Positions 23,835 to 35,294 of a stretch of DNA of 64,000 nt are shown piece by piece. How positions within the stretch are numbered: the first letter of the stretch is position 1; every line of letters starts with the position of its first letter. Under the pieces are notes generated by a model that worked only from the letters and a program-made list of their open reading frames with translations, was not told the DNA's origin and made no database searches. Location of the stretch: assembly GCF_031143425.1 (NCBI RefSeq), contig NC_090446.1:1023515066-1023579065 (forward strand). Reading direction: 5' to 3'. This DNA is from Pleurodeles waltl. Lineage: Eukaryota; Chordata; Amphibia; Caudata; Salamandridae. The translations under genes were made by a program, and so were the position numbers.

Positions 23835-24295
23835 GTGGAGTGGACCCGTGCCTCCAAGCAGGGCCTCCTTGTGCTGCAGCTATGAAAGCACTGGCTGAGA
23901 GTGCTTTCTGAGCTGAATGGGGACACCCTCGCACTCTCTGCCAATCTGTACTCCAAGGAGCAGGGACTGCCCAATGGCATGGAAGGGAGTCCCAGGAGTG
24001 CCTCGTGGAACACTGGACGGGGAGCGGATAACTCTCCCTTTCATACCGTGGACATCCTCAAGCAGGAGGCCGGCGGGCTGGGCATCAGCATCAAGGATGG
24101 ATGCGAGAGCCGTATGCCTACCTATCCTGATTTCCAAAATCCTCCTGGTACTGGCAGCAGAGCAGAGCTGCATGCTTAGTATTTACTTTCAATGTCTGCG
24201 ACCTCTGCACCATCCATGATTGACCAAGCCATGCAGGCACTCAAGTGGGCTGGAAAGGAAGTGACCCTGGAAAGTAAGAAGAGTGGAGGCAATCG
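23835..24295 (+). pseudogene. Syntrophin-like pseudogene fragment (N-terminus and PDZ)
   Basis: Reading the plus strand with frame shifts gives a decayed syntrophin N-terminus. From 23833 the frame gives QGLLVLQL, a stop, then HWLRVLSELNGDTLALS, which matches the split PH-domain start of syntrophins. After a linker comes QEAGGLGISIKDG with ESRMP (about 24060-24117), the carboxylate-binding strand of the syntrophin PDZ domain. A frame shift follows, then PILISKI (about 24118), AAEQ, and finally DQAMQALKWAGKEVTLE (about 24222-24273), the end of the PDZ domain. Syntrophins are cytoplasmic adaptors of the dystrophin complex. Stops, frame shifts and missing segments show it is dead. The continuous reading suggests a processed copy, but I see no poly(A) tail. 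Assignment to alpha versus beta type is not possible. It sits inside the Gypsy element. Confidence 0.65.
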
Positions 24296-25130
24296 CCTTT
24301 GGGCGGTGAGAGTTCACAAAAGTGGAATAGGCTAATGTAACAACTGGTTACATCGCAAGCCTGTACAGCGGACCGGAATTCCATCGTGCACGGAACTCTG
24401 CAGAATTGCTCTGAGTTTTAAGGTAACTCCACGGAATTCCATGGAGTAAAACTATGCGAGTTTTGCCCACCCCCATTCCCATAATGCATAATATTACTTG
24501 GTTAATAAGACAGCGGCTAAGTGCTTTAAAATAAGTATTTCTGCAAATGGAATACATGCGCTCTGCCTATGGATTCAATGAGGTGGCAGGAAGCAAAGCT
24601 CTCGCCCTATTTTAAATGTGGAAGGCGTTCCTGAATAGCAACACCAGAGCGATGTTGTGCTTACAAACAATTTATACAGCATAGGCATTGGTTCTTCTCA
24701 CATAAACTGTGATAGTGCCAGATTGTCAACAGATAATTATATGGATTATTTGTACAATTTACTCACAGTTGCTGTGGCTCTAGCTCACATGTCTTTCTAG
24801 CCCAGACTGCTCAGCTTTCCCTATCATCATCCCCTGCCTGCTGTTCTCTTAAAGGAGAGGTAACAGCTCAGTTTACAATCCTCTTGAAGGTGGAGTCTAT
24901 TTTGAGTACAGGAATAAAGAAGAAATAGGACAGTTTGAGAGTTATGCTGTGTTTGTACATGTAGATGCATATATACTGATGAGTTGGAGAATTCATTTGA
25001 TGTAAGAGCAAATACTTTAATTACTTGCCTGGTACATATATTACCTTATATATTGACGAGTTGCACCTTCTATTAGATCTGTATATTTAAAAAGTCATTA
25101 GTCACATTTGGGTGTCCTAGGTATTCTAGT
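24296..25130. other. Unassigned DNA before the Gypsy gag remnant
   Basis: No gene. A patch at about 24370-24450 has repeated ggaattcc-type palindromes (cggaattccatcg, cggaattccatgg), suggesting another small repeat. Nothing else is recognised. Confidence 0.4.
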
Positions 25131-25132
25131 AG

Positions 25133-25900
25133 GGCTGCAGCGAGCATTAATCAGCCACCACCCTTTTTCAATGATGACGGTGAACCTTATATTCCATGGG
25201 ACAGATGGGTAAAACTGGTAAAATCATATTTGATTGCTATTTGGGGAGAAACGTTTTCTTCCATAAAAAAAAAAACATATTTTGTTACACAATTTAGGAT
25301 TGCAGGGGAGAAAGGTTCATGAGGATATATCAGAACAGAATACTAATCAGACCAGTGAGGAATAAGATAAAGGTAGGGAGATGTGTTTCAAACTACATTA
25401 AGAAAGCTAGAATGCCATTTTAAAGAAAGGATTAATGTGTTGCTTGAAAGGCCTACTTTTTTTTAATATAGTGCAAAACAAGAATGAGAAAGTAATCACC
25501 TACATTGCAGTTTCAGGAGTGCTGTGTGAGTTTGGTCCTCTTATGGATTCCTTAAATAGAGATCAATTGGTTTGCTCTACCAATTGCCCTAAAGTCCAGG
25601 AGAAGCTGTTAACCCAGCTAAAAGTATTAAACACACTGCTATATATGTTAAGGAAATACAACTGTCCGAAGATGTTCATAAAGATGACAAGGAGATAAAT
25701 GTACTCACTAATGAAGAAAAAGTATGTAAAACCAACGATGAACGTAATATCAAATCTAAAGTCAAGATTGACAGATTAAGATGTTATGGATTTGGGAATG
25801 CCAGTCATCTGGCCAATAACCCAAATGCCCAGCAAGGGGAATAATTTGACAAAAATGTAATAAAAGTGGAAATTTTGTCAAAATGTGTAAAGTACCCAAA
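25133..25900 (+). pseudogene. Gypsy-type gag remnant with decayed zinc knuckle
   Basis: The frame from 25133 begins NQPPPFFNDDGEPYIPWDRW and continues with a YLIAIWG-type segment, the conserved start of a vertebrate Gypsy capsid region (proline-rich entry, W-x-x-W). The later part at 25435-25698 keeps CEFGPLMDSLNRDQLVCSTNCPKVQEKLL-style sequence (C..G...D...RD.LV), the end of the capsid domain. A zinc-knuckle remnant near 25780-25890 keeps CYGFGNASHLANNPN in which the second cysteine is lost, followed by a stop. Gag would form the particle around element RNA. There are several frame shifts and stops. Confidence 0.7.
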
Positions 25901-25909
25901 CAAATTATA

Positions 25910-26230
25910 CATTTGGTAAATATGGAAGAACATGATCTCAAGGATAATGATAAACTAATATTCCCAATTCATCAATTTGAAGATAATGAGACAGTAAAGT
26001 ATCCATCATGTGATATCCTATTAGATGGAAAAAAGGTAAATGTGTATGCAGATTTATGTTCTCCGTATACTTTGTTTGACAGCTAAACTTTCCACAATAA
26101 TTTCAAAGATAGAAAATACAGTTTAGAGAGTCCTTATGTTCACACAGGAGGATACAATAGAAATATTATTCCATTTGAAGGCATAGTAAGAATGGGCATT
26201 TCAACAGACACACAGTGAGCAAAATGTATG
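25910..26230 (+). pseudogene. Gypsy-type protease remnant
   Basis: At 25995-26085 the frame reads CDILLDGKKVNVYADLCSPYTLF. This has the layout of a retropepsin active-site strand in which the usual D-S/T-G is replaced by D-L-C, so catalysis would be lost. A stop follows at 26084, and sequence resuming after it (HNNF, HTGGYNRNIIPFEGIV) is the second half of the domain. It lies between gag and RT, as expected for Gypsy-type order. Confidence 0.6.
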
Positions 26231-26289
26231 TCACGTAGCAAGGTTATAACATTTTATGGTGGAAATACCAGAAAGACCTAGGCATAACT

Positions 26290-27690
26290 TTAGATCCATA
26301 AAATGAAGAACAAGCCTTATTGGTACATAGATCATTAGTAGGAAAAGACATTTGCCAAGAATTTCCAGAGGTGTTTACCCATAAAGTAGGATTATTAAAG
26401 AGCTGTAGACATAAAATTAAACTGAAATTTGATGCATCTCCGGTTGTACACATAACCAGACATATTACTCTTCTTATGAGAGATCCCCTAAAAGACAAAC
26501 TTAAAAGACTAGTAGAACAAGGAGTCATAAATGCAGTGAAAAATTCAGAGTGGATTGTACCCATTGTGATAACACAAAAAAGAAGGGAGAGGCATAGGGG
26601 TTTGTGTGGATTTAAGAATCATAAACTCAAACATTTGGATGGATAGACATCCCTTTCCCAAGATAAAGCAAATGCTGAGTGTCATAAGTGATGCAAAATA
26701 CTTCATGTTTCTAGACTTGTCCTCAGCATACCACCAGGTAGCCCCTCATCGTTCACCCCATGGTTTTGGAACTTATACATTTTTAAAGATGTTGTTCAGC
26801 TTAGCCTCAGTAGCTTTGGCCTTCCAAAGAATAATGCAACATATATTGGGAGTAATAAGCAAAACTGTATGTTTTCAGGATAACCTTCTGATTTATAGCT
26901 CCGATTAAAAGGAACACAACCACAACCTTAGAATAATTTTAACCAAACTCAGGAATGCTGGTTTAACTATAAAAAAACATAAGTGCAAAGTAGGCGTGGT
27001 ATCAGTAGATTTCTTAGGACACACACTCTCCAGTGAAGGGATAACATCTAAAATGGATCTAATTGAGTCTGTCCTAAAAGCCCCTACAACAACAAATAAA
27101 GATGAAGTCAAATTATTTTTGTGTTTATCTGAATACATGTCAAATTTTATAATTAATGTTTCTGATTTAGTCCATCCTATTGCAGCACTGCTAAAAGAAA
27201 ACACTCTATTTGAATAGGAAAGTGAACATACCATACCATCACATTTAACAAGACCAAAGAAGCCATTGCTAATGCCCTAAATATAGGTAACTTTAATGTT
27301 AGACTCAAGGCGATCCTTTCTACTGATGCCATAAAAAAAGAATTAGGTGCTACCCTATCTCAGATTATAGGAAGCAAAGAAAGGATAGTTGTTTTTGCGT
27401 CAAGAACGCTTAAAGATGCTGAAAAAAATATTCCACTATTGAAACAGAAGCCTTGCTTGTTTTTGGGCTACTAATCCTTTTAAATTTTACTTGTGGGGTT
27501 TACGTTTTGATCTAACGACAGACCATGAACCTCTTGTTCCAGTTGTTTTCCAAAAAAGACATTGAACAGACCAATCTGAGAATTAGTAAATGGGTTCTGA
27601 GTTTGCAAGGTTTCAGTTTTCATATTAAGTATGTTCCTGGATCGAATAATTCTGCTGCTGATTTTCTTTGAAGACTACCCATGACAGTAA
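26290..27690 (+). pseudogene. Gypsy-type reverse transcriptase and RNase H remnant
   Basis: The frame at 26320-26646 has FPEVFTHKVGLLK, IKLKFDASPVVHITRHI and VEQGVINAVKNSEWIVPIVI, the start of a Gypsy RT. The frame at 26606-26908 has FLDLSSAYHQV (first catalytic Asp motif) and FQDNLLIYSSD, where the usual Y-x-D-D is altered to F-Q-D-N. The block 26996-27217 has DFLGHTLSSEGI and the thumb region. RNase H traces occur at 27300-27660: LSTDA, ELGATLSQ, TDHEPLV and VPGSNNSAADFL. Several frame shifts and stops make it inactive. RT copies element RNA to DNA and RNase H removes the RNA strand. Confidence 0.85.
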
Positions 27691-27769
27691 TACTGAAGAA
27701 TGTGTACAAGAACTTCCTACATTGAAGGTTTCAATTCTAGCTATTTTGACATATGAATAGAAAGAAAAA

Positions 27770-29112
27770 ACTCTAATGATCAGATCATTAGACTAGTTAA
27801 AGAAAGAATTGTTGCAGCATGGCCCAAAAGATGCAGTGAACTCCCTCTTGAACTCTATCCTTATTGGAATGTAAAGGAGAGTGATCACTGGAAGAAAACT
27901 TCATATTAAGATCAGGCAAAATATACCTCCTATATGATTGAGAGAACGCATTTGTGAACTGGCACATCAAGATCACTTAGGGAGAAGGCCTACTAAAAGC
28001 AAGGTAAGAGCAAGTTATTGGTTTCCCCATATGGATTCCATATTATAAAATTTAGCCAAAGAGTGTTATGCATGCAGTCTACATTATAAATCTAAATGTA
28101 TTAGAAGGACTCCTTTAAATCCTGTGTAGATACCGAATATTCCTTGGGATAAACTAAGGACCTGATTTAGAACTTAGTGGATGGGTTACTCCATCACAAC
28201 GGTGATGGATATCTGTTGCCCGAAATCTAAATCCCGTAAACTATAATGGGATTTAGATTTCGGCAGAAGGGATACCTGTCACCATTCACCAAGTTCTAAA
28301 TCAGGCCTTAGTTCTTGATACAATGGGACCCATGCATACCTCAGGTCTCCATGAGAAATTCATTATTGTGTTAGTTCATTACTATTCTAAAGAGGTCACC
28401 ACAAAGTTTGTAAATTCCATCAATACTTAAACTCACATCAGTTTTATTTCAGAAGTATTTGCTACTGAAGGCATCCCAAGCACACTTATTACAGACAATG
28501 TGATTCAGTTGGTGACAGAGGAAATGAAAGTGTTCATTTCAGGCCTAGTGATAAAAGACATCTGAACATCATTACACTGTCCTAGAGCCACTGGTCTAGT
28601 AGCGCGCTCTAATGCGATACTGAAGGAATCGCTACAGTAATCTATTGCATCATTTAAGTCCATCATTCAAAACATAATAGATATGATTTGGTTGTATCAC
28701 AGCACCCCAAATAGTGTGACAGTTATTTCTTCTTTTGCTGTGCTCAGAGGCCGCAAACCAGGGTCAAAATTCAAGCCTAGTTGGCTATTTGAAGATAAAT
28801 CAATTAGGATGAAGTGATAAGAGGTGAGAGAAAATATTCTCAGAAACAACAAATACAAGGAATGGTATGATAACAAGTGGGGAGCTTATAGTAAAGAAAC
28901 CTATTAACAGTCAAAATAAATACAATACATATTTCAAGCCAGAGAGAATTAAAGAGGTCAAGCACAACACTGTAGTTTTGGAAAATGGACGCATGAGGAG
29001 TATGGAAAGATTATCACCTTCCACAAACACTTTTTCATTCAAAAGACGGATCAATGCAATGAATTTGTCCTGTGAGAAAGAAAGAAAAAGGGCAATGTGT
29101 CCTCGAATATGA
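27770..29112 (+). pseudogene. Gypsy-type integrase remnant, split by a MITE
   Basis: The N-terminal zinc-binding pattern is readable: AHQDHLG (two His) at about 27959, then CYAC (two Cys) at about 28060, with a stop between them. The catalytic core has IPWDKLR before a 150-bp MITE and VLDTMGPMH after it (first Asp), then LITDN at about 28487 (second Asp). At the third site GLVARSN replaces the usual G-x-x-E-R, so the catalytic Glu is lost. The C-terminal part, 28867-29112, reads IVKKPINSQNKYNTYFKPERI and VVLENGRMRSMERLSPS, the usual tail domain. Integrase joins element DNA to the chromosome. It is inactive here. Confidence 0.8.
28158..28307. mobile_element. Palindromic MITE in the integrase region
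   Basis: The ends are GGACCTGATTTAGAACTT and AAGTTCTAAATCAGGCC, inverted with one mismatch. The centre contains atggatatctg, aatctaaatccc and gggatttagattt, so the whole 150 bp folds on itself. It interrupts the integrase core between WDKLR and VLDTMGP. The flanks ctaa and ttag extend the palindrome, so the exact duplication cannot be set. It resembles in style the element at 33472-33567. Confidence 0.75.
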
Positions 29113-29301
29113 CACTGAGACTATATAATACATTGAAAACCCCTTTTTTCAGTTATATTCCTCCTGCATGTATTGTTTATGTATATATTAGATGCTTTCT
29201 TTAGTACCTTTTTCATTCCTGTTTATTTAAATTTCATGTACTTAAGTTGTCCTATTTTGCAGTTATATTTTCCTTTTCTGTATTAGGATAAAGAGATGTA
29301 T

Positions 29302-29514
29302 TGTAACTCACACATTACAATGGTACTTACCTGCTTTGGTTCATCCTGTGTTTCCTTTGGCATGGAACGAATCTTAGAACTTTGAGGCAAAGCTCATTTA
29401 GAATGTTAAGCACAGGTCAGTCAGTTATTGGTTTGGCAAGATTGGAGACACACTAATTGATGTGAATAAACCTCAATCTTGTACACTCCTCCTGACTCCC
29501 CTGTATTCTCTACA
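29302..29514 (+). mobile_element. 3' LTR of the Gypsy-type retrotransposon
   Basis: This is the partner of 21802-22014, also 213 bp, with TGTAACTCAC start and TTCTCTACA end and the aggcaaagctcatttagaat block in common. The two copies differ at many positions, which fits the heavy decay of the internal genes. The element spans 21802-29514. Confidence 0.8.
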
Positions 29515-32500
29515 ATAAATATATGCTTAGAGACATATGTTAAAACATAAAGTAACACTGGCTGCAGATTGTCTATGACTTATTTCAAAAGTGCATTATA
29601 CTAGGCCCTGAGTTCTTCATCCCCAGCATTTTTTTGCATCCCCTGACAGCTCAGCAAGGTATTTCACTGCCATGCCAGTGATTGCAGGAAAACGCATAAA
29701 TTCAGTTGGACTATGAATGTAATTTAGGGGTCACCTCTGGCCTCAAAGGTGGCAAAATATAGGCAGGAATACGTAGGCAGCTTGTCCTTATGGACATCGG
29801 TTAGGGCTTCACTTGCCTTACTTTTGTTAATGTTTTATCACAGCAATAGTGAATAATTTTACATTATTTAATTAAAGAATGGAAAAACAAATTAGAAGGA
29901 ATTTGACCCTCCCTGGTAGCTAAGTAAAAGATGATTTTCAATGTATGTTGTGTGCATAATTCCGGTTGAGTGTGTGGTTATGTGAGAAAGAGAGAGTGTG
30001 TGAATGTGTGTGTATATGTAAACATGTGTGTATGTGTATGTGTGAAAGTAAAGGTAAAGGTTAAATGGCTTGTGAAGTCACTACCGCTAACACTGGCATT
30101 TTAACAAACTGAGGTCCACGAGTTGGACATAGCTGCCAATGAGCATGTCTGACAGCCTAAGGCAGTGCTGACTTGTTAGGCAAAACCACTTAGCATGGGC
30201 CTTTTTAAACTCATAACTGTTAATATTAACAATGAAAATATAGGTCCCATTATGGAGGGTGCTCTTGGCTTTACAACCTACTCTAAATGAGAGTGATATA
30301 CACAACAAAGTAGTAGTTGTGGTGTAGTACCAGATGAGCAGCATTGCCTGCTCTCTGAGCTGTAACACTCAGAGAGCACACATTGTAAACTGAATCATGA
30401 ATACAAATACTTATACAGTGGAATTCTGGCAAGAGTGTATGAGAAGGAGGGCATCTGCGCATCATGTATGCCACCACTAACTGGCTTTTAATTCAGTATA
30501 TCTATGCATTCTGGCAAATTCAGATTACTAGATTATATGAAAAGAAAAGAAGAACAGATTCTGAAACATATAAAAAAATAAAATTCTGAAAGGTAAAGTG
30601 TGAGTGTTGAATGAAAATACCACTAATAAGGGAGCACTTGACAGAACTTTACCTGACTAAAAGGTTCTGGGGCAGTATGGTCACAGTCTCTGTTGGTACA
30701 GAGGGGAAAACAATTGCATTCCAGATCTAACAGTTATTCTTGAGCTGGCACCGGATTCCAGGTGGCATACACAGATTTTCCAAACTGAGTCCAGGCTTGT
30801 CCTGCTGACAACAGAACACGTGCAACATTGCCCATACACAATCAATGCACAGCAGCATGCAGGGGGATGCATGCATGTTCTGTTCCCCTTCTGTACAGAC
30901 TACAAAAGATTACAGAAGCATACCTTATCAGAAAATCAGTAATTCATTTTGTCTGTGTTGTTTTTTGTAGTCATCATTTACAGGATGGTATTGAGGGGTG
31001 TAGAAAAATCAGTTTGGTGCACATTTGGGAGTTTTTTTCACTTCAGAGCTCAATAGTGAAAGCACATATCTATTTTAATAGGCTGACTACATAGATCTAG
31101 AGTCTTTTCTCTGTGGTAGTCTTTCGTTGGGGTTTATTCACAATGCATTCTGGTCTGAGGGGTCACAGGGTCTTTATGTGTGGTCGGCATTTTGAGGAAG
31201 TATAGTGGCAGAACATATACTGCAATGTGAGTGTTTACACTCTGATTTGAAGATACAACGCATGTTTCACAAGTAAGTCTGCTGAAGTGCACAGTCAGTT
31301 TTCGAGCACAGGTGGGTAATATTAATGCACAACTAAAGCGCAGAGAGAAGCAGTGGCAGTGGAGCCGGTTTATGGTGCTTACGCAGTCGGCACCAGCTTG
31401 CTTCAACTTGACGGTAATGGTAGTTGAGAGAGCTCACAGTGGTGCATGCTTTGAACACAAATATTACCCCCTATGGTACATGTTGCATCTGTAATATGGC
31501 ACGATTTGACTAATATTTAGTGTATTAATGCAACTCATTCGTAAATTCTTGGATGCGTTCAGTGTGATAATGACTACTAATCATGGCTCAATTTTTTTTT
31601 ACACATTGAAATTGAGGTGTTCACGGTCATTAGCACATGGTTACCATTTAGTGCATACCATGGAGTTCACATTTCTCAGTCTTTGCATGTTTGTCACCCG
31701 GGCGACATAGTGGTAAGCAAGGGCATCGAAGTTCCAGTAGGTGACTTTCAGTAGTCAGTATTTATTTTTATTTTTTATTTTTAGATACCCCTGAAGAAGG
31801 CTCAGTAGACCTAAAATGCATCGGGTCTGACAAAAGTGCATCGTTAAGATTCTACATCATTTCATAATACCTTAAAGACATTGTATCTGAAACGATTAGC
31901 AGTAGATGAAGCAACACTTTCATTTTGAGTACAAGAGTGAATTAAAACTTCAAAGAGTGGAAAAAACCATTTGATTCACGTGGTCTTTGATTTATCAACC
32001 TTTCAATGAACATGAGAAAGATTTGTGGGTCATAGTGAAGTGCGTCTGGTCTTTGGCCAGTGGGGTTCACTACCAGCATGCAGAATAGTGGTAATGAGTA
32101 GTGCAAATTTGGGACATTGCACAGTACCTGACAGCGGACAGGTTAAAAAGATTGGTTTCAATTTGTGTCATAAAGGAGATTGCACCTAAGGAACACAGTG
32201 GTTGTCAAATGCACCAGATACTGCCACAGTGTTCTGTGATGGTCATGTGGCCTCAAATGTTACTGCTGTCATATAGACTATTGGTGTTATTGATCTAGGA
32301 ATCCTATTATGAGGGCAGGATGTATGGCTCCAACTGAGGTCATGCATCAGTGATAGTTTGCCTATTTAATTTAATCCCATCGCATATTCTCCATCCTCGA
32401 TGGTGTCAAGGTCATGGAGCATGTAACCCTGAATGGCACAGAATATTGGGGTTAGGCCTGGTTATTGAAACCTAAATTTCATTTCTTCAAGGACTTGTTG

Positions 32501-32760
32501 CCAACATATGTAAGCTCCAAATACATTCTGATTTGAGTTTGTTTTCTATGAATAAATAGGACAACACTTTCCTCTTTGTCATTGTTACATTTATTTAACG
32601 AATGAATGTTCAAAGGATTTGACAACATGATGGGGGAATATGGACATGACAAATGAAAGGTCATCCAACAAGAGTCTTGTAGTCTGTGTCCATACCATTT
32701 AATTCCATGAAACAAATAAAATCAGAAAGGTGAAACAAAAAAAGATGAAATGAACAAATA
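29515..32760. other. No gene recognised; short TG-rich microsatellite
   Basis: No supported gene. A (TG/TA)-rich microsatellite lies at about 29985-30050 (tgtgtgaatgtgtgtgtatatg and similar). A second hammerhead-like sequence is at 31791-31832 (see findings). Frames of 60-90 codons have no domain. Confidence 0.5.
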
Positions 32761-32767
32761 AAGCCTA

Positions 32768-33725
32768 TCATTGTGGTTTGAAATATAGTACTGGAGCCAA
32801 ATACAGTTTGGAGTCCAATGTCCAAAATACAATGGTCCTCAGAAAAGGTAAATATGTCCATAAAATAGTCCACAGAGGCAGTGGTGTTGGTCTTGCCATC
32901 CTCTCCTGCTGGTCCATGGAGAAGGGGGGCACAACTACAGCGGCAGGGGTGGGAGGAGCAGGCTCCTCATGTGGCAAGGCCTTCCTGTCTGTGGCTGGAA
33001 GTGGTGTACTTGGCCCAGATATCGAGGGACCACAGACAGGGGCAGATGGAATGGGAAAAGTCATGCACATATGGTAATAGATGTCAAAAAGCACACCAGT
33101 CAGAGAGCTCATTCTTTCATTGCGATTCTGCAGTTCCAAGATATGTCCCCTCTGCACCTCTTTGAGTGCCCAGAGCTCAGTGTATAACCTGGCCCATGAC
33201 GTCTTGGGACTGTCGTACTGACCCCAAGACTTGGTCACTAGTGGTCTGGCTGACAAAGACCCCAGTGGCCTTTCCTGGCCCATAAGTTCCTTCCCCTGAC
33301 CCCCCAACCACTAGCGTGTGATCTTGAAGCAGTGTGCCCCATCCCACTGGGTCATGGCATACCTGGAGAAGGTCTAGGGGGCATAGGATTGGTGTGTATC
33401 TCCTTGGTACACAGGGAGTAGAGGTGTCATCTTTCTGTGGTGTGTGGTGTGGGTGTGGGCAAACTGAGGCCCTGATTTATTACATTGTATTTTGTAAGTT
33501 AACACCACTTTTGCATCAAAAAATGAAACAAATGTGGTGCAAAAAAAAAGTATAAATCAGGGCCTGAGAGTCACTGGAGCTGTCTGGCCAGACAGACCGG
33601 ATAGACCAACTGGCTCCTGATCATCTGGACTTACAGCAGTGGAGTCCTCACTGAAGGCTTGCTCTTGGAGTGGAGGTGTCTTGGCTGACAGATGGTGGTC
33701 CACCGACCCAGGTGGTTGGACCTGT
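32768..33725 (-). pseudogene. Minus-strand transposon-protein remnant, probably Myb-type partner
   Basis: The minus strand is open in 32768-33307 (about 179 codons), with LWALKEVQRGHILELQNRNE and SSLTGVLFDIYYHM, an amphipathic C-terminal helix region of the kind seen in Myb/SANT-type partner proteins of Harbinger transposons. Further upstream on the same strand 33568-33722 is also open (VQPPGSVDHHLSAKTPPLQ, EDSTAVSPDDQEPVG), with an acceptor-like ccttcacag just before it. A MITE at 33472-33567 splits the two parts. No DNA-binding domain is visible, so the family assignment is an inference from the C-terminal style. Confidence 0.4.
33472..33567. mobile_element. Short palindromic MITE, GGCCCTGATTTAT ends
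   Basis: The ends GGCCCTGATTTAT and ATAAATCAGGGCC are perfect inverted repeats about 95 bp apart, flanked by TGA on both sides. The interior pairs loosely (ccacttttgcat with atgtggtgcaaaa). It interrupts the minus-strand remnant at 32768-33725. Confidence 0.75.
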
Positions 33726-33739
33726 GAAGGAGAATATGT

Positions 33740-34349
33740 AATTAATGTATCGTTTGTGCATTTTATGTGTCTTTGTTTGCAAAAGGGCCAACTTAAGAAC
33801 TAGAAAGAGAGTGATATACTGATTAGGACTTTAAGTGATTTGCATTATTTTACACATGCAGCCTGATTTACAAAGATGACAACTCCAGTGTTGACCTTGT
33901 AGAGGTGTCCAGATGTCGAGAAATGCACAAGTGTTGTTTAAGATTTGTAGGTTACACGTGACATACATTCAACCCAACACAGTGGTGAGCAGATTGGAGT
34001 TCTGGACCATTCCAAGGCCTAGCAGGCTGCAATACATTGGATTCAAAGTGGTTCATATTACAAATAAAAATGTAATTGTCCATCATATGGACAGTGCAAA
34101 TTAACTTGTATTTGGCTACTACTTGGCTACTACTTCACTACTACTTCACTACTACTTCTTTTTCAGCACACATTTTTTGAAATTTTGGATTTAAAAGACA
34201 ATGAATTATGTAAGCATTTTCATCATTTCAGTGTAGCTATGAGCAGGTGCCAACATGGGTGAGATACACAAGCATGACATAGTGACTGTCAAATGCAGTA
34301 GTTTGTGAAATGTTTGGACATATGGAAGTAAAGGACGGTGGAACAGCAT
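33740..34349. other. No gene recognised; short CTACTACTT tandem tract
   Basis: No gene is seen. At about 34114-34160 the sequence repeats ggctactactt/tcactactactt four to five times, a small simple repeat. Confidence 0.5.
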
Positions 34350-35012
34350 TCAATCAATCAATAAATCATAGTATTTGTAAAGCGCACTACTCATCTGTGA
34401 GGGTCTCAAGATGCTGAGGGGAAGAGGGGGTCTGCTACTCCTCAAACAGCCATGTCTTGAGATGTCTCCTGAAGGTAAATAGGTCCTGTGTCTGACGCAG
34501 GTGGGTGGGAAGAGTGTTTCACGTCTTAGCGGTGAGGTGGGAGAACGATATGCCACCGGTGGTTGTTCTGTGGATGAGTGGGACGGTGGCGAGGGCAAGG
34601 TGGGCAGAGCAAAGCTGTCGGGTTGGGGTGTAGAAGGAGAGCCGTCTGTTGAGGTATTCTGGTCCGGTGTTGTGCAGTGCCTTGTGAGCGTGGGTGAGGA
34701 GGTTGAACATGATTCTCTTGCTGACGGGGAGCCAGTGTAGGTCTCTAAGGTGGGCTGTGATGTGGCAGTGGTGGGGGATGTCCAGGATGAGGCGTGCGGA
34801 GGTGTTCTGTATGCGTTGTAGTCTTTTCTGGAGCTTGGCGTGGTTCTTGCTTAGAGGGCATTGCCATAGTCCAATTTGCTGCTTATGAGGGCTTGGGTGA
34901 CCGTCCTTCTTCTTTCAGTGGGGATCTATTTGTAGATCTTCCGAAGCATGCAGAGAGTGTTGAAGCAGGAGGAGGAGATGTCGTTGACTTGCTGGGTCAT
35001 TGATAGTGATGG
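34350..35012 (-). mobile_element. 3' end of an L2/CR1-like LINE, truncated
   Basis: On the minus strand 34385-34710 translates to KALHNTGPEYLNRRLSFYTP, TRQLCSAHLALATVPLIH, then SFSHLTAKT, a stop, LPTHLRQTQDLFTFRRHLKT and WLFEE. That order (YL..RL..Y.P.R.L.SA, then LP..LR....F...LK..LF) is the C-terminal signature of ORF2 in L2/CR1-type LINEs. The element ends on the minus strand with ttgattgattga (34350-34362 on plus), the simple-repeat tail of that group. It is 5'-truncated at about 35012 and broken by a stop. It abuts the family A LTR fragment. Confidence 0.7.
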
Positions 35013-35294
35013 AACTGCAGCACTGGTTGAGCCACCCACTTAAGTAGCCCCGTTAACCTTGTCTCAGGCCTGCCATTGCAAGGCCTGTGTGTGCAGTTTC
35101 ACTGTCACTTCTACTTGGCATTTAAAAGTACTTGCCAAGCCTAGAACTCCCCTTTTTCTACATATAAGTCACCCCTAATGTGTGCCCTAGGTAACCCCCT
35201 AGAGCAGGATGCTATGTGGGTAAAAGGCAGGACATGTACCTGTGTAGTTATATGTCGTTAATATTACTATTCTAGAAATGCCACTTTTAGAAAG
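35013..35294 (+). mobile_element. Old family A LTR, first segment (5'-truncated)
   Basis: From ctgcagcactggttg the sequence follows the family A LTR through ccacttggcattt, tgtgccctaggtaacc and tagttatatgtc, then jumps to ttaatattactattctagaa. About 190 bp present in the other copies are missing. It stops at ttttagaaag (35294), where the LINE begins, and resumes at 50503. The first 240 bp or so of the LTR are absent, so the copy was truncated on its left next to the L2-like fragment. Confidence 0.8.
35290..35294 (+). repeat. Target-site duplication GAAAG, left copy (LINE)
   Basis: GAAAG precedes the LINE start and occurs again at 50503-50507 after the LINE tail. Joining the two host parts restores the tagaaagtgagcattt sequence present in the other family A LTRs, which confirms the insertion point. 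Confidence 0.7.
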
